Below, piece after piece: positions 9,273 to 17,369 of a DNA stretch of 42,795 nt (its first letter is position 1; each line of letters opens with the position of its first letter). A program made the position numbers and the translations under genes. The stretch is taken from contig SHAK01000019.1 in NCBI GenBank assembly GCA_004213515.1, positions 1 through 42,795 on the forward strand, read 5' to 3'. This DNA is from Limisphaerales bacterium. Lineage in GTDB: Bacteria > Verrucomicrobiota > Verrucomicrobiia > Limisphaerales > UBA1096. The notes under the pieces are model-generated. The model saw only the letters and a list, made by a program, of their open reading frames with translations, did not search any database and had not been told where the DNA came from.

Positions 9273-12200
9273 ATGCCTTTTAGGCAAATTCTTCAATTTT
9301 TTATTATATACTTTTTCGGATTTATTTTATCAGCTACTAAGTTATATGGGGCTGAATTTCAAACTGAGACTGCGTTGGTCTACATTGAAGTTGATGGCGA
9401 ATCAGCGGCAGAAATTGCTATTCGACTTCAGGAATCAGGAGCTACGAAGAAAGAAATTTCCAGTGCTACAAGAAAACAAATTGGAAAGCTCAGTATTAAG
9501 CACGAATTGATCATCAAAGAGCTAGAAAAATTTCAAGGGAAAGTTGAGTCGCAATTTGTAAGATTAGTTAACGCTGTAAAAGTTAGGCTGCCAATTGATA
9601 AATTAGAAAAAGCACTCTCAATTGAAGGTGTGTCAGGAGTTAGTCCTGTTGCTCAATTTTATCCTTTAACTTCTACCAGTGTGCCTTTTATTAAGGCGTC
9701 AGAAATTTGGAATCGTAAAAATTATCCAGCTACAGGGAAGGGTATCAAAATTGGGATTATTGATTCTGGTATTGATTATACTCATGCAATGTTTGGTGGT
9801 AATGGTAGTGAGTCAGATTACCAGATTAATGATCCTAGTATTGTTGAAGAAGGATCGTTTCCTACAAAGAAGGTTGCAGGAGGATATGACTTTGCTGGAG
9901 ACGATTACGATGGCACTAAAACTCCACGCCCGGACGGGGATCCAATTGACTGTGCTGCTAATAGTCATGGTTCGCACGTTGCAGGTATCGCTGCAGGATT
10001 CGGGGTGCTTAGTAATGGTAAAACATACACTAATGGTTACGAAAAATTATTGGATATAGATAAGTTTTTAATTGGCCCTGGCGTTGCACCTGAGGCTCAA
10101 TTATATGCGCTCAAGGTTTTTGGGTGCAAAGGTACCACGGGATTGTCAGTTGAAGCTATGGAATGGGCCTCAGATCCAAATGGTGACGGTGATTTTTTTG
10201 ATCGATTGGACTTGGTTAATCTTTCCTTGGGAACATCATATACACCACCAGAATTTGAGAGTAATGCTGCATCGAGATTAGTCAAATTAGGTTGTGCAGT
10301 CGTTCGGGCTGCGGGAAACAGTGGGAATAATTTTTATTCATTAATGGTGTTTGATGAAAGTGAAATCACTGTTGCTAATTCGATCGATAACGGAATTGAA
10401 TATGACAGCATTGAAGTGACAAGTCCGAGTGAATTGAGTGGGCACTATGAGGCTGTTGAGGCTGGTTTCACTCGTAAACTAAAAGACCTCGGGGAAATTA
10501 AAGCTAAAGCTGTTTTCTCAGACCCCCCTCAAGCATGTTTAGCTCTTAATAATTCAGATGAAATTAAAGGTAACATTGCCATAATTAATCGAGGAATATG
10601 TTTTTTCTTTGACAAGATTCAGCGAGCTAAAGAGGCAGGTGCTATCGCTGTGATTGTGGTTAACAATGAAGGTGGACCACCGATCCCAATGGGGACCTCT
10701 GGTGGCATTGTGGATATTCCAGCTGTGATGATCACACGAAGGGACGGGCTAAAATTGATAGAGCAAAGTCGAAATGGCGTATTTGTCAAATTGGGAGGAG
10801 ACTTTACAATTTTAGGAGGTGCTGAGTTGTCAGATCAATTAGCTCCAAGTAGTTCTCGAGGGCCTGTTTATGAAACACACATGCTTAAGCCAGACTTGGC
10901 TGCCCCTGGTTTTAATATTCAATCTGCTCGTGCTGGTGGGGGCTCGTATTCGATGCTTTCAGCTGGCACGTCGATGGCTGCCCCGCATGTTGCTGGCGTT
11001 GCAGCATTAATTTTAGAGCGTAATCCTGATTGGGGACCTAACGCAATTAAAGCTGCAATGATAAATACAGCAATTGAGATGCGAGATGAGAATAACGAAA
11101 TTTATCCAGAATCCCGTATCGGAGCAGGTAGAGTTAGCCCTTTAATGGCTATAGATACTTCAGTGATTGTTTTTGATGATGATTATCCGGAGCGTGTGTC
11201 ACTTTCTTTTGGTTTGCTTGATGTAGATGGTCCATATTTAGAAGGTCGGAAGTTAACCTTAAAGAATTATAGTAATGAGCCTTGGGAAAGTACTATTGAT
11301 GTTACTGATACTACAATTAATAATGGCGTAAATATTTTTGCTGATATAAAAAAAATCACTGTTCCAGCATTTGGCCAGACCACTATTGATTTTAAACTTT
11401 CGATTGATCCTACTAAATTAGAATTAGGATTCGATTCTACGACTCCACCGGAAGTAAAAGGCGGGCCAAGGCATATTGCGCATGAGGCATCTGGTCAGAT
11501 TTGGTTTCGAGGGGAGAGTACTTCAGTTCACTTGCCTTTTCACATGATTATACGAGTAGTCGGAAATCATCGAGTAGAGGAATCTCAAGTTCAAATAACT
11601 AGTAGTGATGATATGGTACCACTACCCGTGGCAGTGGTAGGAGATAATACTCATTCTTCTCCATTAGTTTCAGCTTTTCAATTAGGCTATCAAAGCCCTT
11701 CTCGACGCTATGAAGATAGAGCCCGAGCATCTCGAGACTTAATAGCTATTGGGGCATCTTCTAATGCCTCAGGATCAGATTCTACTTCAGATCCAACTGT
11801 TTACTTCGGAATAGTTATGGATGGAGCTTGGATTGTTCCACAATCATTTCTTACAGACCTTAAAATTGATGTAGACACCAATCTAGACGGTGAGGTTGAT
11901 ATTGAATTAACTAATGGATCATCAGGTAATGTCCTTGCTTCAAAAGATATCACTGAACGTGAATTAGCTGATGATTCCTATTATACTTTGGTAAGAGATA
12001 TAAAATCTGATGAATATAAACTCGGTGGAATGTTAAATGTCTTCGCATCTTCGAAGCGTGACACTTCGCTTTTAAATAATAATGTCATGGTATTTTCTGT
12101 TATGGCTTCCGAGTTAGGTTTGGCTGAAGGTGATTTTGAAATTCAATATCGTTTTAATAATATATACGAAAGTACTCGGTGGATTCCTTTTCATATAGAT

Positions 12201-12782
12201 AGTCCGGCACTTATGACAGCGAATCCTAATATAGATAATACACCGTTTCATGAGATTGATAAAATGGCTCCTATAATGCTAAATCGAAGTGCTTTAAAAA
12301 GTCATGGATACATTCATTCTACTTTACCTAAACTGCTTTTGCTTTTTCATCATAACAATTTAAAAAATAGCTTCGACATTGTCAGTTTTAGAGAAGGAGT
12401 TTTGGATAGTGACAACGATGGATTGTTGGATCAATGGGAATTAAAATATTTTAAAGATATAGCTAAAGTTGATAGGACGACTGATTATGATGGGGATAGT
12501 TTTCCTGATTCATCTGAGTTTTTTGCAGGCACCAACCCTTTAGATGATCAGTCTTTACTGCGTTTCACCCTTCCTGTCGATGTCATAGGTCAAAAGGTAT
12601 TGTTGCGATGGGATAGTGTTCCAAACAAACGATATCGAATTGAAAGAAGTAATGGCAATTATGGTGATTGGAAGGTGTTAGCAAGTGGTCTTCTTGCAGA
12701 TTCTAATACAATGAGTTACATCGATTTGCGTATTAACAATAGTTTACCAGTCTTTTACAAGCTGGCTGTTGAGGATAATTGA
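9273..12782 (+). CDS. Secreted subtilisin-like (S8) serine protease with PA domain
   Basis: A 1169-residue exported protease. A signal peptide (FFIIYFFGFILSATKLYG) is followed by an inhibitor-like propeptide (roughly 30-135) and then the catalytic domain. The triad is visible: D164 in IIDSGID, H232 in SHGSHVAG and S567 in GTSMAAPHVAG. A protease-associated domain is inserted before the serine (IAIINRGICFFFDKIQRAK, then GAIAVIVVNNEGG). Several hundred residues of beta-rich sequence follow. Near the C-terminus come calcium-loop repeats (DSDNDGLLDQWE, DYDGDSFPDSSEFFAGTNP) and a final module (LLRWDSVPNKRYRIERS through FYKLAVED). It probably degrades extracellular protein. The ATG at 9273 has no Shine-Dalgarno. 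The stop overlaps the ATG of the bioF-like gene. Confidence 0.93.
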   Translation: MPFRQILQFFIIYFFGFILSATKLYGAEFQTETALVYIEVDGESAAEIAIRLQESGATKKEISSATRKQIGKLSIKHELIIKELEKFQGKVESQFVRLVNAVKVRLPIDKLEKALSIEGVSGVSPVAQFYPLTSTSVPFIKASEIWNRKNYPATGKGIKIGIIDSGIDYTHAMFGGNGSESDYQINDPSIVEEGSFPTKKVAGGYDFAGDDYDGTKTPRPDGDPIDCAANSHGSHVAGIAAGFGVLSNGKTYTNGYEKLLDIDKFLIGPGVAPEAQLYALKVFGCKGTTGLSVEAMEWASDPNGDGDFFDRLDLVNLSLGTSYTPPEFESNAASRLVKLGCAVVRAAGNSGNNFYSLMVFDESEITVANSIDNGIEYDSIEVTSPSELSGHYEAVEAGFTRKLKDLGEIKAKAVFSDPPQACLALNNSDEIKGNIAIINRGICFFFDKIQRAKEAGAIAVIVVNNEGGPPIPMGTSGGIVDIPAVMITRRDGLKLIEQSRNGVFVKLGGDFTILGGAELSDQLAPSSSRGPVYETHMLKPDLAAPGFNIQSARAGGGSYSMLSAGTSMAAPHVAGVAALILERNPDWGPNAIKAAMINTAIEMRDENNEIYPESRIGAGRVSPLMAIDTSVIVFDDDYPERVSLSFGLLDVDGPYLEGRKLTLKNYSNEPWESTIDVTDTTINNGVNIFADIKKITVPAFGQTTIDFKLSIDPTKLELGFDSTTPPEVKGGPRHIAHEASGQIWFRGESTSVHLPFHMIIRVVGNHRVEESQVQITSSDDMVPLPVAVVGDNTHSSPLVSAFQLGYQSPSRRYEDRARASRDLIAIGASSNASGSDSTSDPTVYFGIVMDGAWIVPQSFLTDLKIDVDTNLDGEVDIELTNGSSGNVLASKDITERELADDSYYTLVRDIKSDEYKLGGMLNVFASSKRDTSLLNNNVMVFSVMASELGLAEGDFEIQYRFNNIYESTRWIPFHIDSPALMTANPNIDNTPFHEIDKMAPIMLNRSALKSHGYIHSTLPKLLLLFHHNNLKNSFDIVSFREGVLDSDNDGLLDQWELKYFKDIAKVDRTTDYDGDSFPDSSEFFAGTNPLDDQSLLRFTLPVDVIGQKVLLRWDSVPNKRYRIERSNGNYGDWKVLASGLLADSNTMSYIDLRINNSLPVFYKLAVEDN

Positions 12783-13966
12783 TGGGTGATTTTGAAGAAA
12801 AGATAGGACTAGAACTCGAATCTATTCGAGGTTCGGGTTTGTGGCGTGAATTAAGATGCATTGAGTCGGTTCAAGGTAGTCAAATATATCACAATGGTAA
12901 AAAGCTAATAAACTTTTCATCAAATGATTACCTAGGCTTGGCAGGGCATCATACATTAACGGAAGCGGCTAAACATGCAATTGATAGATTTGGAGTTGGC
13001 TCTGGAGCGTCTCGGTTAGTTTGTGGGTCTCTTGAAGTTCACCATGAGCTTGAAGAGGCATTAGCTAGGTGGTTGAAAGCGGAGGCTGCATTGGTTTTCT
13101 CTAGCGGTTTTGCAGCTGCTCAAGGAGTGATTTCATCTATCGTTGGTTCGGAAGATGTAGTTGTTATTGATAAAAAAGTACATGCTTCCACAGTTGATGC
13201 TGTGAAGCTTAGTGGTGCAAAGCTTAGAGTATTTAAGCACAATGATCTATCGAGTTTAGAAAAAATATTGAAGTGGGCTGATAAAAGGAATTCGAGGGTT
13301 TTAACAATAGCTGAGAGTGTTTATTCGATGGATGGAGACTCTCCGGTCATTGAGGATTTAGTTGATTTAAAAGAGAGATACGGTTCATGGTTGATGCTTG
13401 ATGAGGCTCATGCTCTTGGATGCTACGGAGAATCGGGCGGAGGCTTAGCCTTGAAATCAAATTTGTCCGAAAAGATTGAAATTCGATTAGGAACGTTAGG
13501 TAAGTCGATTGGTGTTGCTGGTGGTTTTATTTGTGGAAGCAAGAAACTAGTCGATCTGTTGGTTAATAAAGCTAGGAGTTTTATTTTTTCTACTGCCCCT
13601 AGCCCCATAGCTAGTGCAGCTGCGCTTGCAGGAGTGAAATTAGTTCAAAGTGAAGAAGGTGATGCTAGAAGAGATAAGCTTTGGAAGTGCGTTTCACAGT
13701 TCCAAAAAGGTGTTTCTTCTCAGGGTTGGCCAGTTGCTCCAGCATCAAGTGTAATTTTACCATTGATATTAAGTGAGGAATCAAATGCAATGTTAGCTGC
13801 GAATTTGCTTCGTGATTGTGGGTTTTACATTCCAGCTATTCGTTACCCGACAGTTCCTCGTAATGAATCTCGATTAAGAATTACCCTTTCTGCAAATCAC
13901 AGCCAAGATGAGATTGCCGCATTATTGAAGGCTTTTTCGGATTTAATCGTTGAAGTAAATCTTTAA
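12782..13966 (+). CDS. bioF: 8-amino-7-oxononanoate synthase-like (alpha-oxoamine synthase)
   Basis: A 394-residue PLP enzyme of fold type I. Key features are FSSNDYLGLAGH, GVGSGASRLVCGSLEVHHELE, the cofactor-binding LDEAHALGCYGESGGG, and the Schiff-base lysine K241 in GTLGKSIGVAGG. The BioF reaction condenses pimeloyl-thioester with alanine in biotin synthesis; close relatives use other acyl groups and glycine or serine. Sequence motifs and length suit BioF. The ATG at 12782 overlaps the TGA of the subtilase gene; a TTG one codon earlier is possible. No bioA, bioB or bioD is nearby, so the biotin assignment rests on sequence only. Its 3' end overlaps the convergent FG-GAP gene by 24 bases. 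Confidence 0.85.
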   Translation: MGDFEEKIGLELESIRGSGLWRELRCIESVQGSQIYHNGKKLINFSSNDYLGLAGHHTLTEAAKHAIDRFGVGSGASRLVCGSLEVHHELEEALARWLKAEAALVFSSGFAAAQGVISSIVGSEDVVVIDKKVHASTVDAVKLSGAKLRVFKHNDLSSLEKILKWADKRNSRVLTIAESVYSMDGDSPVIEDLVDLKERYGSWLMLDEAHALGCYGESGGGLALKSNLSEKIEIRLGTLGKSIGVAGGFICGSKKLVDLLVNKARSFIFSTAPSPIASAAALAGVKLVQSEEGDARRDKLWKCVSQFQKGVSSQGWPVAPASSVILPLILSEESNAMLAANLLRDCGFYIPAIRYPTVPRNESRLRITLSANHSQDEIAALLKAFSDLIVEVNL

Positions 13967-15115
13967 ATTATTGGTAGCTCGACCGGCAGCAATAATATCT
14001 AATTTTCCATCGTTATTAAGATCAGCAACTTGAATGTCTTCGGTTGCCATTTGATTATCATCTATGACAATGCTTTCCCATTTGGTTTTTCCATTGTTGG
14101 ATGGATAATAAAACTTAATACCTACTTTACCTGTGCGCCTTGTCCCTCTCCATCCAGCGACAATTTGATCAGTGCCAGTAGACATGAAATCTCCAGTCGC
14201 AAGAGCATGGCCCTGATCGAGTGTGCTATCAATTATACTGCGCTGCCATTTTTTTATATCATTCGATTGTTTTTCTGATGTGTACACAGACAATTGTGAG
14301 CCGTGCATTGGTTCGATAGTAGTTACAAATTTTGTGCCATTCGAGCCAACCCCTTGGCGGACTTCTCCAGTTGGATTGTTTGAAATTTGTCTTCTGCTCC
14401 ATTTGTTTTCCTGCTCTTGTTTAAGTAAAAAAACACCCTCAACTCCACCTAATAACAATTCGTTGGCACTGTCTTTGTCCCATTGAGCTACGTCAAAATT
14501 ATGACTGGCATGCATGTTTCCATCTACCAGCGTAGTCTTCCAATTCTCCTTTGGGTCTGTTGGCTTGTGATATGCCAAAGTACGCACCCCTGGACCTTTA
14601 TTGGCTTTGTTGCCTCGGCCATGAAGAGGAAGTACAACAAGATCAAAGTCTCTATTTAATGTTTCAACCCATCGCATTCGGTGTGTTGTAGGCTCGTGTT
14701 GTAGTTGAACAGGTTCCCACCGTTTTGTTCGATCTAATGGAGGTATAAGATAGAACACTGCACCCGATTTTGATTCGTCGTTAGTTTCGCCAGGATTCCA
14801 TTGTGCTCCGACTGCGATTTCGGCTTTTCCATCACCATCTATGTCGCGAACGGCAATACAAACATGATCACGAGGAGTTAAGTTTTCTGCAATTATGTGT
14901 TTTTCCCAGGATGGGTTTTCATACCAAGCAATATTTTTTGCATCACATAAAATAATGTCCTTTTTTTTATCAGCATTCATGTCGGCGATTGCTACCCCGT
15001 AGCCGATCTTTACTTTGTTATCAATTGTTACATGTCGAAACTGGGGTAAGTCTGATCCTTTTGTTTCGGAGCTAAAGATTAGAAATGCGATCAAGAGTGT
15101 AAAAAGTATTTTCAT
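13943..15115 (-). CDS. Secreted FG-GAP/VCBS repeat protein
   Basis: A 390-residue exported protein with a signal peptide (ILFTLLIAFLIFSSETKG). The body is built from beta-propeller repeats: VAIADMNADKKKDIIL, IAVRDIDGDGKAEIAVG, FDVAQWDKDSANELLLGG, ALATGDFMSTGTDQIVAG and IQVADLNNDGKLDIIAAG, each with an Asp-rich calcium-binding loop. Such propellers usually mediate binding or act as lyase-like scaffolds; no catalytic residues are evident. The gene is convergent with the bioF-like gene and its last 24 bases overlap it. The ATG at 15115 precedes a clear signal peptide, which supports the start. Function unassigned beyond extracellular beta-propeller. Confidence 0.85.
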   Translation of the reverse strand: MKILFTLLIAFLIFSSETKGSDLPQFRHVTIDNKVKIGYGVAIADMNADKKKDIILCDAKNIAWYENPSWEKHIIAENLTPRDHVCIAVRDIDGDGKAEIAVGAQWNPGETNDESKSGAVFYLIPPLDRTKRWEPVQLQHEPTTHRMRWVETLNRDFDLVVLPLHGRGNKANKGPGVRTLAYHKPTDPKENWKTTLVDGNMHASHNFDVAQWDKDSANELLLGGVEGVFLLKQEQENKWSRRQISNNPTGEVRQGVGSNGTKFVTTIEPMHGSQLSVYTSEKQSNDIKKWQRSIIDSTLDQGHALATGDFMSTGTDQIVAGWRGTRRTGKVGIKFYYPSNNGKTKWESIVIDDNQMATEDIQVADLNNDGKLDIIAAGRATNNLKIYFND

Positions 15116-15174
15116 GATAAAGTAATTTATGAGGTTAAGAGTAGCAAGTGTGGTTTGTCGTTAAAGTCTAACAC

Positions 15175-15202
15175 AAAAAAGACAGGCCTTTTGGCCTGTC
15201 TT
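15175..15202 (-). terminator. Terminator of the outer-membrane barrel gene
   Basis: GACAGGCC (15181-15188) pairs perfectly with GGCCTGTC (15193-15200) around a 4-base loop. On the minus strand the stem is followed by TTTTTT. It lies about 25 bases after the stop of the gene ending at 15227. Confidence 0.9.
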
Positions 15203-15226
15203 AAAAATAAGAAGACCTAATATTTT

Positions 15227-16084
15227 TTAAAAACGATAGTTTAAAGTAGCCATTACATGCTTTCTTTCAGAGAAACCAAATTCTACCCCGTAATTCCAAC
15301 TACTACTGTTTTCTATGTTTAATCCCACCACGTAGTTCCATTCTTCTTCAGCTTCTGAAACAACACTGTATCCGACAGGCACAGAATTACCTGCAATTGG
15401 GAAAATCGCTGTTCCGTTTTGATTTTCATCAACATCTTGATATTGCGCACCAATGTATAATGCGCCTTTAAGATCACCTAAAGAGCCCCTTATACCAATT
15501 CTAGGTGTTACGGTAACGGCTTCAATTGTGGAGTCCCCTATATCAAGATCAGACTCTGTGTAGTTCGCGTCGAGTGAAACAAAGTAATTTCCAAAACCAG
15601 CAGCAAGTGTTGCTCCTCCACCATAAACAGGGCCGCTATATGCAACGCTAAACGAGTTTGGTAATAGGCTTGCGACTTCCGGTGGTAATCCGCCAACAGA
15701 AAAATTGTCGGCGTTAGTCTCTCCATCTACGTAGCCAGCCACACCATAAATATTTAAAAATGGCAGCAGCCAGGCATCTATTTTTGCCGTCGTGCTAGTG
15801 GCTCGACTTTCTAGTTTCGAAGTTTGTGCAGGTAAACCTGGAGGTAATTGTAAAGGGCCACTAGGAAGAGGAAGAGGGGGGACATCTAAAGATATAGATT
15901 TTGCAGCTAGATTTTGTTCTAGATAAAAAACATTACCACTGACACCTATTGGTAATGGCAGTTCTTGTCCCGCTGCAAGGCTTTTACCAAATGGGAGAGA
16001 AGAAGATAAGCCCTCTGCATGAGCTGTGAATGACAAGGTGCATGCGGCAGCAATTGTCATAATTTTACATTTATTAATTCTCAT
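15227..16084 (-). CDS. Outer-membrane beta-barrel protein
   Basis: A 285-residue protein with a signal peptide ending FTAHA and a Pro/Leu-rich linker (PPLPLPSGPLQLPPG, residues 69-83). The rest is alternating amphipathic strands, for example AYSGPVYGGGATLAAGF, YFVSLDANYTESDL and VTPRIGIRGSLGDLKGALYIGAQY. It ends in NYRF, with the aromatic C-terminal residue recognised by the BAM machinery. It is therefore an outer-membrane barrel of about 10-12 strands. Substrate unknown; no plug or TonB box was seen. The Pro-rich linker is unusual for a porin. It is a single-gene unit bounded by terminators on both sides. Confidence 0.75.
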   Translation of the reverse strand: MRINKCKIMTIAAACTLSFTAHAEGLSSSLPFGKSLAAGQELPLPIGVSGNVFYLEQNLAAKSISLDVPPLPLPSGPLQLPPGLPAQTSKLESRATSTTAKIDAWLLPFLNIYGVAGYVDGETNADNFSVGGLPPEVASLLPNSFSVAYSGPVYGGGATLAAGFGNYFVSLDANYTESDLDIGDSTIEAVTVTPRIGIRGSLGDLKGALYIGAQYQDVDENQNGTAIFPIAGNSVPVGYSVVSEAEEEWNYVVGLNIENSSSWNYGVEFGFSERKHVMATLNYRF

Positions 16085-16133
16085 AATTAAGGTGAATTGA
16101 AAATATACTAAGATATTTTTGGTTCTGAAGCCA

Positions 16134-16163
16134 TAAAAAAACCGCGACTCAAAGTCGCGGTTT
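16134..16163 (-). terminator. Terminator of the DUF5069 gene
   Basis: An 11-bp stem pairs AAACCGCGACT (16139-16149) with AGTCGCGGTTT (16153-16163) around the loop CAA. On the minus strand it runs into TTTTTTATGG. It lies just after the stop of the gene ending at 16186. Confidence 0.9.
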
Positions 16164-16185
16164 GAAAAGCTTAATAAAAATATAC

Positions 16186-16626
16186 TTATGCAATCTCAGC
16201 CGAGTGGAATTCAAGCCAGTCGTCTAAATTATTAAGATTGATCGCATCTTTTGGTTCACCGTCTGGTAAGCCATTTGAGCTTAATATGCCTTGGCGAGTT
16301 TCATCATCGTGATTGTACCCTTCAATTGAAGCGTTTAATTCACCAATTGAAGCGTCGTCAAGTTTGGCTCCTTCTTGACCTTTGACCCAAGCCTCAAATT
16401 GAGTATAGGTTGGTTTGTCGTTTGTGATGTGGGCACGAACAGCTTCAGTGTCAAGTCCGAGGCCTGCTATCACCATAGCGTCATAGCCAGCACCAATTCC
16501 AGGGTAGCCATCAGCGATTTTGCCTGCTGCTTCTAGGGAAACTTTTTGCCATAGGCGCGGTAGATGCAATACACCAAGGGGACCTTTGGTGCCTGAACTA
16601 ATTAAGGGAACAATTTTGTCACTCAT
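16186..16626 (-). CDS. DUF5069 family protein
   Basis: A 146-residue soluble protein. The core LPRLWQKVSLEAAGKIADGYPG, then GAGYDAMVIAGLGL and PTYTQFEAWVKGQEG, fits my memory of DUF5069, a small family frequent in Verrucomicrobiota and some cyanobacteria. No enzymatic activity is known to me for this family and no signal peptide is present, so it is probably cytoplasmic. It has its own promoter and terminator, so it is monocistronic. The ATG at 16626 is the only sensible start; the leader is A/T-rich with no Shine-Dalgarno. Confidence 0.8.
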   Translation of the reverse strand: MSDKIVPLISSGTKGPLGVLHLPRLWQKVSLEAAGKIADGYPGIGAGYDAMVIAGLGLDTEAVRAHITNDKPTYTQFEAWVKGQEGAKLDDASIGELNASIEGYNHDDETRQGILSSNGLPDGEPKDAINLNNLDDWLEFHSAEIA

Positions 16627-16671
16627 TTTATAGTTTTATTTACGGTTAAATCCACAAGTGGAATGGACGGG

Positions 16672-16700
16672 ACCGTATGCATGAGACTTGTTAGGGTCAA
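16672..16700 (-). promoter_or_regulatory. Candidate promoter of the DUF5069 gene
   Basis: On the minus strand TTGACC (16695-16700) and TACGGT (16672-16677) are separated by exactly 17 bp. The resulting 5' UTR would be about 38 bases. A 12-bp palindrome, TCCACAAGTGGA, lies in the expected early transcribed region. Confidence 0.4.
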
Positions 16701-16790
16701 TTCGAAAAAGTGTAACTTACAAAAAATTTATTAGCAAAACGGTCAATTTCTTGGCAATTACTTAAAGTGTATAATAGGTTTTCCCAATAA

Positions 16791-17360
16791 GTGGAAGAGT
16801 CAAAATATAAAAACCTATACGAAGTTAAAGGTGAAGATGGAAATGTGTATGGTCCAGAATCTGATTCTACAATAAGGCGGTGGTATTTTGAAAAAAGACT
16901 TAATGCTCAGTCACTTATACGGCGTGTTGGTGACACTGATTGGAGACAAGTTTTAGCTTACAAAGAATTTAAGGTCTCTGCTAATGAAATAGTTTCTCCA
17001 CTCTCAAAGCCCGGGGTTATCTTTTGGTATCGAATATACTGTTCTTTTTCAGGTGTTTTTGTTGGCTTATTAGTTTTATTATTTTTGGTCTTAAGGTCTC
17101 TTCCTGATATGGAGCAAAATATGAGTCCATCAAATTTTGATGAGTTTCAAATTACCAGTTTGCTTATGGTTGTTATTGGGATTCCTTGTGCAATCTTTTA
17201 TTTTTCCTGTTCTTTTATGACTTATAGAGGGTGGCATTGGGTGCTTGGTCTTATTTCGATTGGACTTGGGATGACAGGGTGCTGTTTACCAGCTTGTATT
17301 CCTCTTTTAATTTTTTGGGTTAAACCTGAAACAAAGCACTGGTTAAATCGAAACGAATAA
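16791..17360 (+). CDS. GYF_2-domain membrane protein
   Basis: A 189-residue protein. The first 60 residues resemble the GYF_2 domain (YEVKGEDGNVYGP, then IRRWYFEKRLNAQSLIRRVGDTDWRQV), a small fold thought to bind proline-rich peptides. Two or three hydrophobic helices follow, including VFVGLLVLLFLVL, ITSLLMVVIGIPCAIFYF and a Cys-rich stretch GMTGCCLPACIPLLIFWV. It is therefore an inner-membrane protein with a cytoplasmic GYF-like head. It starts with GTG at 16791, and TATAAT at 16770-16775 would place transcription within about 10 bases of that start. The ceramidase-like gene begins 9 bases after its stop. Role unknown. Confidence 0.72.
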   Translation: MEESKYKNLYEVKGEDGNVYGPESDSTIRRWYFEKRLNAQSLIRRVGDTDWRQVLAYKEFKVSANEIVSPLSKPGVIFWYRIYCSFSGVFVGLLVLLFLVLRSLPDMEQNMSPSNFDEFQITSLLMVVIGIPCAIFYFSCSFMTYRGWHWVLGLISIGLGMTGCCLPACIPLLIFWVKPETKHWLNRNE

Positions 17361-17369
17361 AAATAATAT

